64,000 nucleotides of DNA from Bacteroidetes Order II. bacterium (GTDB taxonomy: Bacteria > Bacteroidota > Rhodothermia > Rhodothermales > UBA2364). Every line of letters starts with the position of its first letter. Within the stretch, counting starts at the first letter, position 1. Of this stretch, positions 25,617 through 34,792 are shown piece by piece. The stretch spans positions 1 to 64,000 of the forward strand of contig JAEUSQ010000050.1 in NCBI GenBank assembly GCA_016788705.1, written 5' to 3'. The notes beneath the pieces were generated by a model. That model did not search any database, had not been told where the DNA came from, and saw only the letters and a list, made by a program, of their open reading frames with translations. A program made the position numbers and the translations under genes.

Positions 25617-25640
25617 CACGCTTACGAATACTTAAGCGTG
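25617..25640 (-). terminator. Second stem-loop downstream of the tRNA cluster
   Basis: An 8-bp perfect stem CACGCTTA/TAAGCGTG with an 8-base loop, followed on the minus strand by TTTTG. It could back up the stronger terminator nearer tRNA-Cys, or serve the opposite strand. Confidence 0.5.
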
Positions 25641-25701
25641 AGGACATGGAGGAGACGTAGGAAAAAGGAGAGATCATGCCCAAAACCGGAAGGGCGAAAA
25701 T

Positions 25702-25733
25702 AAAAAAACCGATCCTTCAGAATGAAGTTCGGT
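25702..25733 (-). terminator. Terminator of the rpmB–tRNA transcript
   Basis: On the minus strand, ACCGA…CTTC pairs with GAAG…TCGGT and is followed by seven T. It lies 12 bases beyond tRNA-Cys and fits the end of the tRNA operon. Confidence 0.8.
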
Positions 25734-25744
25734 AAAACATTGAG

Positions 25745-25815
25745 AGGCGACGAGCGGATTCGAACCGCTGTAGAGGGTTTTGCAGACCCGTGCCTAGCCA
25801 CTCGGCCACGTCGCC
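25745..25815 (-). tRNA. tRNA-Cys (anticodon GCA)
   Basis: On the minus strand, acceptor GGCGACG pairs with CGTCGCC, discriminator U as expected for Cys, anticodon loop CTGCAAA with GCA, and T loop GGTTCGAATCC. No CCA is encoded. It is the last of three tRNAs in the cluster. Confidence 0.96.
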
Positions 25816-25842
25816 GCATTGTACGAATCTATGCAATTTGAG

Positions 25843-25916
<74 letters not shown>

Positions 25917-25930
25917 ATTACGTACTGTTG

Positions 25931-26005
25931 TCGGGGCGGCAGGATTCGAACCTGCGGCCTTCTGCTCCCAAAGCAGACGCGCTAACCGGGCTGCGCTACG
26001 CCCCG
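25931..26005 (-). tRNA. tRNA-Pro (anticodon TGG)
   Basis: Acceptor CGGGGCG pairs with CGCCCCG, the typical bacterial C1-G72 pair of tRNA-Pro. Anticodon loop TTTGGGA with TGG, T arm GCAGGTTCGAATCCTGC, discriminator A. It starts eight bases beyond the DUF4295 stop and is probably co-transcribed with the ribosomal genes. Confidence 0.96.
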
Positions 26006-26013
26006 AAACTTAT

Positions 26014-26187
26014 TTAACTTTGAACGGCTTTCAATTCTTCCTGCACATTGTCTAAATGTACCATTTTCACCTTATAGGCAAATTGGCCGTTAGGCTTTCT
26101 TTCTGCGACAAGGATTTTAGCCATTTTTTTATTATTGGCATTCTTACCCCGGTCGGTACGTTGGTTCTTAGAAACTTTCTTTGCCAT
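26014..26187 (-). CDS. DUF4295 small basic protein
   Basis: 57 residues from the ATG at 26187 (MAKKVSKNQRTDRGKNANNK); the upstream extension to 26223 is not family-like. Bacteroidota carry a small lysine-rich DUF4295 protein next to rpmB and rpmG, and length, composition and position here match. It probably associates with the ribosome, but its function is not established. Confidence 0.8.
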   Translation of the reverse strand: MAKKVSKNQRTDRGKNANNKKMAKILVAERKPNGQFAYKVKMVHLDNVQEELKAVQS

Positions 26188-26264
26188 GATGATGTCGTTT
26201 AGGCGTCTATTAGATTGAGGCAATATAAGGCTTTTTTTTAGCGCCCGCTATCCCCTCTACAATC

Positions 26265-26438
26265 CTACTTTATTTCTTTATGAACAGTGTGCTTCTTCAA
26301 GACTGAATTATATTTTTTCAGTTCCAGACGCGCGGTAGTATTCCGGCGGTTTTTGGTCGTAGCATACCGAGAAGTGCCGGGGGCTTCCGTACACTCTAAA
26401 ATAATGTTGATTCGGGCTTCTTTAGATTTTTTTGCCAT
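26265..26438 (-). CDS. rpmG: Large ribosomal subunit protein bL33
   Basis: 57 residues starting [18 protein letters not shown] at the ATG at 26438 and ending HKEIK before TAG. The core [20 protein letters not shown] is the bL33 signature (Y-x-T-x-KN-x-x-NT-x-R-L-x-x-KKY), and KKYNS follows. Only one Cys remains (LECTE), so this is the zinc-free form. It lies between rpmB and DUF4295, the standard order of this phylum. Confidence 0.95.
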   Translation of the reverse strand: MAKKSKEARINIILECTEAPGTSRYATTKNRRNTTARLELKKYNSVLKKHTVHKEIK

Positions 26439-26505
26439 GATGGTGGCCTCCTCACAATGGATTTATGCTGCACAACGGATGGATAGATCAGACACAATGC
26501 CTTTT

Positions 26506-26742
26506 TCAGACCGTAATGCCCTGACGACGGGCTTCGGCTACAACCGCCGCAATCCCATTTTTATTGATGGTCTTCATGGTTTGTGTGGAAACCCGAAGCG
26601 TAACCCAACGGTTTTCATCCGGAATAAAAAAACGCTTACGCTGCAAATTTACCCCGAAGCGGCGCTTAACTTTGTTGTTCGCGTGCGAAACGTGGTTGCC
26701 CGTCAACGATTTCCGGCCCGTCAGTTGGTCTTTGCGTGCCAT
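26506..26742 (-). CDS. rpmB: Large ribosomal subunit protein bL28
   Basis: 78 residues with the bL28 pattern: [20 protein letters not shown] near the N-terminus, then [18 protein letters not shown]. First gene of the rpmB–rpmG–DUF4295–tRNA run, divergent from a NUDIX gene. Confidence 0.96.
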   Translation of the reverse strand: MARKDQLTGRKSLTGNHVSHANNKVKRRFGVNLQRKRFFIPDENRWVTLRVSTQTMKTINKNGIAAVVAEARRQGITV

Positions 26743-26849
26743 GGTCTTTTTTTGTTTTAGATTGCTTTGTTTTTATTATAGCCCACGAATATAACTTTTT
26801 TATAAAAACAGAGCAACACCCCTCGCATTTCATCACCTAAAATTTAAAT

Positions 26850-27326
26850 ATGTACCACTTCTGCATCGGGGTTATCCGGCTTTTGCTGCACCTACGGAAT
26901 ATTTTGACCCGTCTTATTAAACCACGCTCGGTGCGTGTACGGGGTATTGTTACCAATACCAAAGGAGAAGTACTGCTGATAAAACATCCCTATGACGACC
27001 GATATTGGTATCTCCCCGGTGGCGGCATCAAGCGACAAGAACGTTTGGCAGATGCCCTGCACCGCGAACTTCAGGAAGAACTTGGTTTTCAGCACCTGGT
27101 TATAATCCAAACATTGGGGGTTTATACGGACCTCAACCCCTACCGATCGGATGTGGTGGTGGTGATAGTTGCTGCTACCGATGAAAATCCTCAACCCAAT
27201 AAATGGGAAATCAAAGAGGCCTGTTTTTTTTCACTAAAGGCATTGCCCGATAATATGGCACGTTCCACGAGAGAGCGGTTGACCGAATGGCAGAACGTAT
27301 CCAATGTATATAACGAAAGGTGGTAA
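26850..27326 (+). CDS. NUDIX hydrolase
   Basis: 158 residues with a full Nudix box GGGIKRQERLADALHRELQE-ELGF (about residues 58–81), matching GX5EX7REUXEEXGU with the catalytic RE-x-x-EE. Nudix enzymes cleave nucleoside diphosphates linked to another moiety. The N-terminal ~25 residues (LLLHLRNILTRLIKPRSV) are amphipathic and may be dispensable. The substrate cannot be predicted from the sequence. Confidence 0.9.
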   Translation: MYHFCIGVIRLLLHLRNILTRLIKPRSVRVRGIVTNTKGEVLLIKHPYDDRYWYLPGGGIKRQERLADALHRELQEELGFQHLVIIQTLGVYTDLNPYRSDVVVVIVAATDENPQPNKWEIKEACFFSLKALPDNMARSTRERLTEWQNVSNVYNERW

Positions 27327-27352
27327 CGAACAATTACCTTAAAAAAAACGGA

Positions 27353-27394
27353 AAAGGATTGCTTCGGCTTACGAAACAACCCTTTGTTTTTTTT
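27353..27394. terminator. Bidirectional terminator between NUDIX and the coiled-coil exported gene
   Basis: AAAGGATTG pairs with CAACCCTTT (one mismatch), with T-rich flank to the right and A-rich flank to the left, between convergent genes. Confidence 0.7.
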
Positions 27395-27407
27395 ACTTCT
27401 TTCCTAA

Positions 27408-28640
27408 TTAAAAGTCCCAAAGTGACTTTCCGGTGGAGGCATTCGGGGTTTCTATGGACTTAGTGGCCAGCGAAATCAGGTTTTGTTTGCGTTCTGCGAT
27501 GATAGATTTGCGCGCACGCAGGCGTTGTTGTAATTCTTTTTCTTCGGCAGTAGCTGTTAATCGCAGGGTTGCTACCCGATTACGTAGCAACGTCTGCTCG
27601 GCGTCAAAGATTTGACCCAATTTAGCATCTAAAGTCGTTTCAATTTGCCGTCTTTGGTTCTGGCTATTTGCGACGGCTAATTGACGGGCCAACGCATCGG
27701 CTTCACTTTCCAACAAAAGCACCTCGGCGGATCGGATCGGATTGTCGGTATTCAGGATATCCGCTACGGTCTTGGTGCTCCCTCCCGTACTTACTGGCCC
27801 CGCACCACCTCCCCCAATGGGTGTTGGGTTATTATTTGCTGGGATTGGATTTGAGACTGCGCCATTGCCCGTTGTGGTCTTGGGCGCGGTTGTATTAAAA
27901 TAGTCTTTCGGATTTCCCGTTGCGGCATTGGTTCGGGCAGGTGCTTGAAGGGGGGAATCCAAAGACACATTGGGATTATCATAATCTGGCATTAATGCAC
28001 CACCAGCATGAGCGGGTGCCTCGATTGGACGAAGAGACGCCTGGGTATCTGTTTTACTGGAACCATTGCCCCCACTCGTAGCCATTGCAGTCTTGGATGC
28101 CCCACGACGCAAAGAGGGGTCGGCAGAGACTGGTGCACTCGTTACGACACCACTTCGGTTACCAAACGTGCCTGAATTGGCCGGAGGCTCTGCCACAGCA
28201 AGTGAAGTTGGTGCATTTCCCGTGAATGCCAGCGAAATCAGCATCGCGCTCCCTTGTCTTTCGGGATACGCTGTTGCTTCCACCAATTGATTGGGGTCTA
28301 AATCAAATGTAATGACCACATCGTTTTGAAGCATACGTGCTGCGTGTCTCAAGACTGGCCCCGCCGTTTGTCCTTGATTAACATTGGATTGTAAGTCGGT
28401 ATCGAACAGGGTCAGTGTCAACTGTTCGCGTTGCCGTTTAAGATCGTATCGAAAAACACGTTCCGAAGTCGCAACCCAAACAACGTACCCCCGGCCATCA
28501 GCTCTGGGGTAATAGGATATTTTTGATACGAATGGTTTAGCTGTAGCGGTACTTGCCAATAGGGAAAGCAAGAACAGACCCATGCCCCAACTTTTAATGA
28601 AACGGGCATTTGTTTTGAAGATTGAAAAGTTTATCATCAT
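27408..28640 (-). CDS. Exported coiled-coil protein with AMIN-like N-terminal domain
   Basis: About 410 residues from the ATG at 28640 (28637 equally good), giving a signal peptide that ends STATAKP. A β-rich N-terminal domain (about 38–150: VSKISYYPRADGRGYVVWV, then DVVITFDLDPNQLVEA) resembles AMIN-type domains that localise envelope proteins to peptidoglycan. A long Pro/Ala/Gly/Asn-rich linker (about 155–295) follows. A C-terminal coiled coil (about 305–395, ADALARQLAVANSQNQRR, then TATAEEKELQQRLRARK) ends in GKSLWDF. The family was not recognised with certainty; a cell-envelope scaffold role is inferred from the architecture. Confidence 0.55.
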   Translation of the reverse strand: MMINFSIFKTNARFIKSWGMGLFLLSLLASTATAKPFVSKISYYPRADGRGYVVWVATSERVFRYDLKRQREQLTLTLFDTDLQSNVNQGQTAGPVLRHAARMLQNDVVITFDLDPNQLVEATAYPERQGSAMLISLAFTGNAPTSLAVAEPPANSGTFGNRSGVVTSAPVSADPSLRRGASKTAMATSGGNGSSKTDTQASLRPIEAPAHAGGALMPDYDNPNVSLDSPLQAPARTNAATGNPKDYFNTTAPKTTTGNGAVSNPIPANNNPTPIGGGGAGPVSTGGSTKTVADILNTDNPIRSAEVLLLESEADALARQLAVANSQNQRRQIETTLDAKLGQIFDAEQTLLRNRVATLRLTATAEEKELQQRLRARKSIIAERKQNLISLATKSIETPNASTGKSLWDF

Positions 28641-28897
28641 ATAAACACACCTGAGGTTTGTTTTGTGGAGGCACCACAATTCGAGGAACAAATGAAGGTA
28701 GCGGCTTCTTCTTGCCAAAGAAGGAAGCCAAAGATGTTGCTTTTTAGATTTTACGGGTATGGTAGCTATATTAAAGACCCCTCTAAAACCATACCGATCC
28801 ATTCAGCAATAAAAAGGTTTGTTCGTAAACCATAAATTTTTTATGTTGTTAGCAGATGCCCTTTTGCCTGTCGAGACAAACGTACATCCCTAAGTTT

Positions 28898-30826
28898 ATG
28901 TCCCCTCTCCAAAACAAGACAAAGAAAAAAGCCATGTTTACTTTATTTTTCCGCGTTTTCTGGGTGGTTATTCTGCTATTTTCACTTCAGGCAAATGCCC
29001 AACCCATTCAGGAATATTCCCCAAAAGACAATTATGAAAAATTAGAGTATAATATTTCTGTACGAGATGGGATCAAGTTATATGTTGCGGTTTATGTCCC
29101 AAAAAACAATACCCAACCGCTTCCATTTTTAATTAAACGCACCCCTTATGGTTGTGGCCCCTATGGACCCGATAAGTTCCCGGGCATTTTGGGCCCACAG
29201 GGAGACCATCGGTTTGCAAAGGAAGGGTACATTTTTGTCTGTCAGGATGTTCGGGGACGATGGATGAGCGAAGGCACCTTCACCAATATGACCCCAGCGA
29301 TACCCAACGTAACGGGTCATCGTACAGTAGATGAGAGTACCGACACCTATGACACGGTTGAATTCCTGCTTAGAAATATACCATATAACAATGGAAAAGT
29401 AGGCTTACACGGCATTTCCTACCCTGGATTTTATGTGGCCGCAAGCATTATTAACAGCCATCCGGCAATTGTAGCCGCTTCTCCCCAAGCCCCGATTGCC
29501 GACTGGTTTGTTGGAGATGATTTTCACGCAAATGGGGCTTTTTACCTTCAAGATGCGTTTAATTTTTTCTCTGGCTTTGAGCACCCAGAACCCACTCCCA
29601 CCCAAAAAAGAGGCCCATCTCTCCGTATTAATTCCGACGACGCCTATGCTTTTTTCCTGCGTTTAGGCGCCTTGCCCAATGCCAATGCACGATATTTCAA
29701 AGGCAGCGTGGATTTTTGGAACACTTTTATGAAGCACGGAACGTATGATCAGTTTTGGCAGGAGCGCAACATTGTTCCCCACCTTAAAGGGGTAAAAACC
29801 AATGTGATGACGGTTATCGGGGCATTCGATGCCGAAGACCCTTATGGCGGCTACGAGATTTATCGCTCCATCGGGAAGTTAAGTCCAGAAACAACCAGCA
29901 ACCGCCTCGTACTGGGCCCTTGGTTTCATGGAGGTTGGGAGCGTTCAGAAGGGGATTTTTTAGGGAATGTGCCCTTTGTACAAAAAACAGCGGTGCAGTA
30001 CCGTGCATCCATAGACCTCCCTTTCTTTAATTATTATTTGAAGGGCAAGGGGTCTTTTGATCAGGCAAATGTCCGAGCCTTTGCAACAGGCTCCAATGAC
30101 TGGCACAACTTTGACATTTGGCCACCGAAAGAAGCCCGCCCGACTACTTGGTTCTTAACCGAACAAGGCGGCCTTAGCACCCAAGCTCCATCCAAAAACA
30201 GTGGGAACGATCGCTACGTCTCGGACCCCGCCAAGCCAGTGCCATATTCCCAACGCATCACCTATGACCGTACCAGAGAATACATGACCGAAGATCAGCG
30301 GTTTGCGGCCTCTCGTCCGGATGTCTTGGTGTATGAAACAGAGGTCTTGTCAGAAGACTTCACCTTGGCTGGCCCGGTAGATATTCGATTATTCGTCTCC
30401 ACTACTGGATCCGATGCCGATTTTGTTGTGAAGGTGGTGGATGTTTTTCCGGACTCCACAAAAGAGGTGCAGTCCCGTGACAAAAAATATTTGCCCAATC
30501 CCCTCGCTGGCTACCAGATGTTGGTGCGATATGCTGTAATGCGAAGCAAGTTTCGCAACAACTTTTCCAAACCAGAGCCGCTCCAGCCTGGAAAAGTGAC
30601 CGAAGTACGCTGGAAAAGCCCACATATTTTCCATACGTTCAAAAAAGGGCACCGCCTGATGATTCAGGTACAAAGTTCTTTTTTTCCTTTAATAGACCGA
30701 AATCCACAGGTTTTTTTAGATATCTATAACGCCAAAGATTCCGACTTCAAGGCGCAGACTCATACCATCTATCGGTCAGCACAGTACCCATCGTCCATAA
30801 CTGTCGGAAGAATTTCACCCAAATAA
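28898..30826 (+). CDS. CocE/NonD-family hydrolase (X-Pro dipeptidyl-peptidase S15-like), exported
   Basis: About 642 residues with a signal peptide ending SLQANAQ. The ATG at 28934 is the alternative start and gives a shorter signal. The α/β-hydrolase domain contains the nucleophile motif GISYPG, the Asp in GAFDAEDPYGGY and the His in GPWFHGGW, in the CocE order. A C-terminal jelly-roll (X-Pro_C, about 470–635) contains DIRLFVSTTGSDADFVVKVVD. Relatives hydrolyse cocaine, glutaryl-7-ACA or X-Pro peptides; the substrate here is unknown. It stands alone between non-related genes. Confidence 0.9.
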   Translation: MSPLQNKTKKKAMFTLFFRVFWVVILLFSLQANAQPIQEYSPKDNYEKLEYNISVRDGIKLYVAVYVPKNNTQPLPFLIKRTPYGCGPYGPDKFPGILGPQGDHRFAKEGYIFVCQDVRGRWMSEGTFTNMTPAIPNVTGHRTVDESTDTYDTVEFLLRNIPYNNGKVGLHGISYPGFYVAASIINSHPAIVAASPQAPIADWFVGDDFHANGAFYLQDAFNFFSGFEHPEPTPTQKRGPSLRINSDDAYAFFLRLGALPNANARYFKGSVDFWNTFMKHGTYDQFWQERNIVPHLKGVKTNVMTVIGAFDAEDPYGGYEIYRSIGKLSPETTSNRLVLGPWFHGGWERSEGDFLGNVPFVQKTAVQYRASIDLPFFNYYLKGKGSFDQANVRAFATGSNDWHNFDIWPPKEARPTTWFLTEQGGLSTQAPSKNSGNDRYVSDPAKPVPYSQRITYDRTREYMTEDQRFAASRPDVLVYETEVLSEDFTLAGPVDIRLFVSTTGSDADFVVKVVDVFPDSTKEVQSRDKKYLPNPLAGYQMLVRYAVMRSKFRNNFSKPEPLQPGKVTEVRWKSPHIFHTFKKGHRLMIQVQSSFFPLIDRNPQVFLDIYNAKDSDFKAQTHTIYRSAQYPSSITVGRISPK

Positions 30827-30922
30827 AAATGTGAATTGAAAATGAATGCAATAGATTATTGCTTTTGAAAGAGCAACCAAAGGCCCCGATTTCGTACCGT
30901 TATCCGATAAACCATTTACACT

Positions 30923-31540
30923 ATGGACGTATTTTTTCAACCGGCACGATTGATTTTCACCATTCCATTAATGCTTGCATTTTCGTTGTGGGTCATTAGT
31001 GCAATGGGCATAGGCGGCGGCCACGACAGCGATGTGGATTCTACAACAGACTTCCACTTAGACGCCGATCATGGCTGGGTGGATACCGGGCTGCATTTGC
31101 TGGGGTTTGGTCTGGTTCCTTTATCGTTGGTAGTAACCTGGATTTTATTTGGGTTTGGCTTATCCGGATTGGTGTTACACGCTACATTAGGCGCTTACTT
31201 ACCATCTGATTGGCTGCCCAATATCGTTTTCATTCCACTCGCTTTGGTTATTGGCTTGATCATGTCTTCGGTATTATCCCGCTTGCTGAAGCCACTATTC
31301 AAAGATTATGGTGTCGCTGCCACCGAACGCGACCTGATTGGCAAGGTGGCAACCGTCAAAAGTAACCAAGCCTCCGCCACATTTGGCGCTGCCAGCCTCC
31401 GCTTGGAAAATGGAAACGAAATTGAGATCGCCATACGAACCGAAAATCCAAACATCGCTTTGTCTTACGGAACCCGCGTCCTCCTAACAGGCAAACTTCC
31501 GGGCAAAGAAGTTTTTGAAGTAACTCCTTTTGATGCTTAG
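30923..31540 (+). CDS. YqiJ-like membrane protein with C-terminal OB-fold domain
   Basis: 205 residues: membrane helices near 8–28, 52–78 and 95–118, then a soluble domain (about 130–205, DLIGKVATVKSNQASATFG) with the NfeD/YqiJ OB-fold pattern. YqiJ-type proteins pair with flotillin-like YqiK, and here a flotillin gene follows 59 bases later in the same direction. The pair is thought to organise membrane microdomains. A His/Asp-rich periplasmic loop (GGGHDSDVDSTTDFHLDADH) is unusual and could bind metal. Confidence 0.8.
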   Translation: MDVFFQPARLIFTIPLMLAFSLWVISAMGIGGGHDSDVDSTTDFHLDADHGWVDTGLHLLGFGLVPLSLVVTWILFGFGLSGLVLHATLGAYLPSDWLPNIVFIPLALVIGLIMSSVLSRLLKPLFKDYGVAATERDLIGKVATVKSNQASATFGAASLRLENGNEIEIAIRTENPNIALSYGTRVLLTGKLPGKEVFEVTPFDA

Positions 31541-31599
31541 TGCGTCTATTGGCACAGCAAACCTAATCTTTTATATGTTAAACCCTAATCACATCTACC

Positions 31600-33336
31600 A
31601 TGAGTGAATCTTTAATTTTGAGTATTGCCGCTGTAGTTGGTGTAATATTATTCATTCTCGTTTTCCTTAGCATGCTTAACCGCTTTTTAGTGAAAGCCGA
31701 AGCCGGACAAGCTTTGGTAAAAACAGGGTTTGGCCTGAGTAAACCGGGGGTATATCTGAGTTCGGTCATTTCTATTCCTTTATTGCACCGAACCGAACGC
31801 ATAGACTTGACTGTAAAGACCGTAAGGACCGTAAGGAGGGCACATGAAAGCCTCTCGTGTGCCGATGGGATCCGCGCAGAGGTAGAAGTGGATTTTTACA
31901 TCAAAATCAATCCTGTTGAAGAAGATATTCGTCACGTTGCTTCGACAATAGGTTGTGGTCGAGCCTCGGATATTGGCATTCTTCGCGAGTTGTTTGAGGC
32001 CAAGTTTGCAGATGCCCTCAAAACCGCTGGCGCGGCCCTCTCATTCGATCAACTCTACCAGAATCGCCGTGAATTTCGGGACGAGATTATGAAGGCATTA
32101 GGACAAGATGCCGAAAATGGGGTTATTCTAAATGGTTATCGCTTAGATGATGTGGCCATCCAGTATCTGGAGCAATTACCGCTCGAAATGCACAACGAAA
32201 ACAATGTTTTGGATGCCCGTGGCCGCAAAGAAATTGCCCAACGGACCTCTGCCGAGGTGGAAGCGGCCAATAAACGGCTTCGCGAAAAAGAAGTAACCAT
32301 CGCCACTCAAAACCGGGAAGCAAAACTAAAACAATTACAAATAGAGCAAGATATTGCAGCAAAACAAGCACTTCAAACCCGCGAAATAGCGGAAGCCCAA
32401 GCACGAGAACAAGCAACGATGCAACAAACCGTTGCCGAACAAGAGAAACTCTCTGAACAAGCCAGAATTATTAAAGACCGTGAAATCAAGGCGACCGAGA
32501 TTGAGCGACAAAAAGCCATTGAGGTGGCCGATGAAGAACGGAAGCGGAATGTAGAAAGTGCACGAATCGTTCGGGAGAAAGCCATTCAGATTGCCGAGCA
32601 GGAAAAACTTCAGCAAATCGAAATAGCACGAATTGAACGCGAGAAGGCAGAATCTGAGGCACTAAAAGCCAAATTGTCTGTTCTTGAAGAGGTGGCCAAA
32701 CAAGAAGCCCTAAAGCTAAAAGCCGAAGAACAAGCCCAAACGGTTAAATCCCTCGAAATAGCCAACCGCCAAAAAGCGATTGAAATCATCGAGGCCGAAA
32801 AAGCGGCTGCTGTAGAAAAAGAAAAGCAAAAAGTAGAATCGGATGTACGGGCCTATGAAATTACGACGGTTGCGAAAGCCAAATTAGACGCTGCTGAGAT
32901 GGAGTCGCAGGCCGCCGAAAAACAAGCCAAAGCCATCGAGACCGTTGGTCTTGCGCAAGCGGCAACCACTCGTGCCAACCTTGATGCCCAAAACGTGATC
33001 AATTCACAGGCCATTCTGGCACAAGCATTAAAAGAATTGATGCCACAACTTCCTATTTTAGTGGAGAAACTAATGATTCCCGCCGAGAAAATAGAAAGTA
33101 TTCGTGTCTTGAACGTACACGGCCTACAAGGTCAACAAGACAGTGGCGATGGAGCCTCTTCCTCCGTTGCAGGCTCCATCATTGGCACGGTATTACAGGC
33201 AGGTATGGTGCTTCCCGTTATCAAAGAACTGATGGGGGCTATCCGATCCGACGGCGGACAAAACGCATTAAGCCAACTTATAGAACAAGTTCCGGGATTG
33301 TCCTCCTTGATAGAAGACAAAAACGAGCCTGCTTAA
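31600..33336 (+). CDS. Flotillin-family (SPFH) membrane scaffold protein
   Basis: 578 residues: one N-terminal membrane helix (about 5–25), an SPFH domain (about 30–205, with DLTVKTVRTVRRAHESLSC and SFDQLYQNRREFRDEIM), and a long Glu/Ala/Lys/Gln-rich coiled coil (about 210–480). A C-terminal region rich in Gly/Ser and Leu follows. Flotillins oligomerise at the inner membrane and form functional microdomains. Partner gene yqiJ-like lies directly upstream and a terminator follows. The SPFH domain has a Cys-containing insert (STIGCGRASDIG). Confidence 0.9.
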   Translation: MSESLILSIAAVVGVILFILVFLSMLNRFLVKAEAGQALVKTGFGLSKPGVYLSSVISIPLLHRTERIDLTVKTVRTVRRAHESLSCADGIRAEVEVDFYIKINPVEEDIRHVASTIGCGRASDIGILRELFEAKFADALKTAGAALSFDQLYQNRREFRDEIMKALGQDAENGVILNGYRLDDVAIQYLEQLPLEMHNENNVLDARGRKEIAQRTSAEVEAANKRLREKEVTIATQNREAKLKQLQIEQDIAAKQALQTREIAEAQAREQATMQQTVAEQEKLSEQARIIKDREIKATEIERQKAIEVADEERKRNVESARIVREKAIQIAEQEKLQQIEIARIEREKAESEALKAKLSVLEEVAKQEALKLKAEEQAQTVKSLEIANRQKAIEIIEAEKAAAVEKEKQKVESDVRAYEITTVAKAKLDAAEMESQAAEKQAKAIETVGLAQAATTRANLDAQNVINSQAILAQALKELMPQLPILVEKLMIPAEKIESIRVLNVHGLQGQQDSGDGASSSVAGSIIGTVLQAGMVLPVIKELMGAIRSDGGQNALSQLIEQVPGLSSLIEDKNEPA

Positions 33337-33357
33337 TAACCTATAAGCTCTACTTCC

Positions 33358-33388
33358 AAGCCCTCGGTATTTATCGGGGGCTTTTTTT
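33358..33388 (+). terminator. Terminator of the yqiJ-like/flotillin operon
   Basis: AAGCCCTCG pairs with CGGGGGCTT (one T·G) and is followed by seven T. Confidence 0.88.
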
Positions 33389-33491
33389 GTGCCCTTTAGT
33401 ACGGCCCACGAGCATGGTATCAGCAATTAAAAGGCAGAAATAAAAATAAGATTGTCGGTTCTCATGTATTTCATTTGCATTTACTACATTA

Positions 33492-33908
33492 ATGGAATAT
33501 TATTTTTCCGTTTTACACTTTAATTATTCCACCTTGAAAATATCGGTCCAAATAGTATTGGTCCTCATGCTTGCCCTTCAACCGCTGAGTGGGCTGGTGA
33601 CGCAGATTGCATTCAAGGTCAACCAACAATACATCGCACGCACGATGTGTATCAATCGGTTCAAGCCTAAAATGAACTGCAAGGGGACTTGTGTTTTGAG
33701 CCGACAACTAAAAAAAGCAGCAGAACAACAAAGCAACCCAGTCAAACAAAACAAGGAGCAGTCTGAAGTATTGTATTTTATTGACTTGAGTATTGCACCT
33801 TCGTGGGCAAAAGGTATTTCGGAGATGACGACAAATCCTTTCCCGCAGTCTTCTGCCTATCATGAATCTCTTTTCTCGGCAGACATCTTCCATCCGCCCC
33901 GCATTTAA
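33492..33908 (+). CDS. Small membrane/exported protein with conserved Cys motif
   Basis: 138 residues: an N-terminal hydrophobic helix (about 15–35), then a cysteine block CINRFKPKMNCKGTCVLSRQ, i.e. C-x-N-x3-(K/P)-x3-C-x-G-x-C-x-L. I recognise this block from small Bacteroidota proteins encoded near metal-uptake or TonB genes; no function is established. A Lys/Gln-rich stretch (QLKKAAEQQSNPVKQNK) follows, and the tail lacks similarity. Three closely set Cys suggest metal or redox chemistry in the periplasm (inference). It opens a run of envelope genes leading to the oxidase-like protein. Confidence 0.6.
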   Translation: MEYYFSVLHFNYSTLKISVQIVLVLMLALQPLSGLVTQIAFKVNQQYIARTMCINRFKPKMNCKGTCVLSRQLKKAAEQQSNPVKQNKEQSEVLYFIDLSIAPSWAKGISEMTTNPFPQSSAYHESLFSADIFHPPRI

Positions 33909-34238
33909 TTCTCCTCTCAGGTACCCAATGTTTAACCCGGCAAACCTGACCGAGCGGCTCCTATTTTCAGTAGTTGGCATTGTGAAAGGAGCTTTTCTTA
34001 GCCTACGCCTTTCCTGTGTACGCACCATGATCGTTTGGTATTAACCACTACTCCCACATCATGTTGTTTAAGGGCCGCCAATGGTTATAGATTGGGTTCA
34101 TACGGATAGATCAAAATAATTACCTTTTTTCAATATTACCCTGTCTTTTATTTACATTAAAAGGCAAGAATACATATGTCTTTTTTTGCGTAGCTTGGCA
34201 AATATGGCCAGATGTATTACGGTATTAATCTTTAAATA
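33909..34238. other. Intergenic region before the short helical exported protein
   Basis: 330 bases without a convincing gene. A 60-codon frame (33862–34044) overlaps the previous gene and looks spurious. Near 34164–34200 there is an AT-rich stretch with TTTTTTTGCGTAGCTTGG, reminiscent of Bacteroidota promoters (TTTG plus TAnnTTTG), but the match is imperfect. Confidence 0.4.
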
Positions 34239-34655
34239 ATGCTCAACATGAACAACATTTTTAGGATCTTAACATTCCTTTTTTTAGGATTTTTTAATCT
34301 GGTAAATGCCCAATCTCTTTTCGGCAATTGGCCTGAATTGGGATTATACCACGATGTCCTATCTACTACCTTCCATCCTTCCGAGAATGGAGACACCGCA
34401 CCGATCAAGGCAAAGTCGGGTGAGCTTGCTTCTTGGGCACAAAAAGTAGCGGGCAAACCAATTCCTACGCCTTACGATACGCGGCCTATGCGCAAGACCA
34501 TTCAAAAACTAAAGAAAGAGAGTGTTAAAATGGATCGTATGGTTCGCAAGGGAAGGGCCAGCGAAGCCGCAATAATTGCACAGCTTTCCAAAACCCACGA
34601 TGTTTTTCACGAGGTGATCCGTTTGTCTAAGGAACCCCACGAAGACCATCATTGA
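34239..34655 (+). CDS. Exported short helical protein, unknown
   Basis: 138 residues with a signal peptide (cleaved near LVNAQ). The mature part begins WPELGLYHDVLSTTFHPSENGDTAPIKAKSGEL and continues in amphipathic helices to a His-rich C-terminus (HEVIRLSKEPHEDHH). I have seen similar secreted Bacteroidota proteins (W-P-E-L, F-H-P-x-E-x-G, K-x-x-S) predicted to be four-helix bundles. The conserved His/Glu near the start and the His-rich tail are compatible with metal binding (inference). It lies 137 bases upstream of the His-rich DUF2911 lipoprotein. Confidence 0.55.
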   Translation: MLNMNNIFRILTFLFLGFFNLVNAQSLFGNWPELGLYHDVLSTTFHPSENGDTAPIKAKSGELASWAQKVAGKPIPTPYDTRPMRKTIQKLKKESVKMDRMVRKGRASEAAIIAQLSKTHDVFHEVIRLSKEPHEDHH

Positions 34656-34792
34656 TGCTTCAGGCACTTTCTTTCATGATATACCCCCAATTTTAATCCG
34701 ACACTTTGGCCCGATAAACAATCAACCATTGGTCATGAAAGAAAAAAAGATGTCCTAAAACAATAACCAGCAACCCCATTAAGGACCTCATC

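Noticed and set aside
33862-34044. 60-codon frame after the Cys-motif gene
   Set aside because: Overlaps the preceding gene end and resembles nothing.
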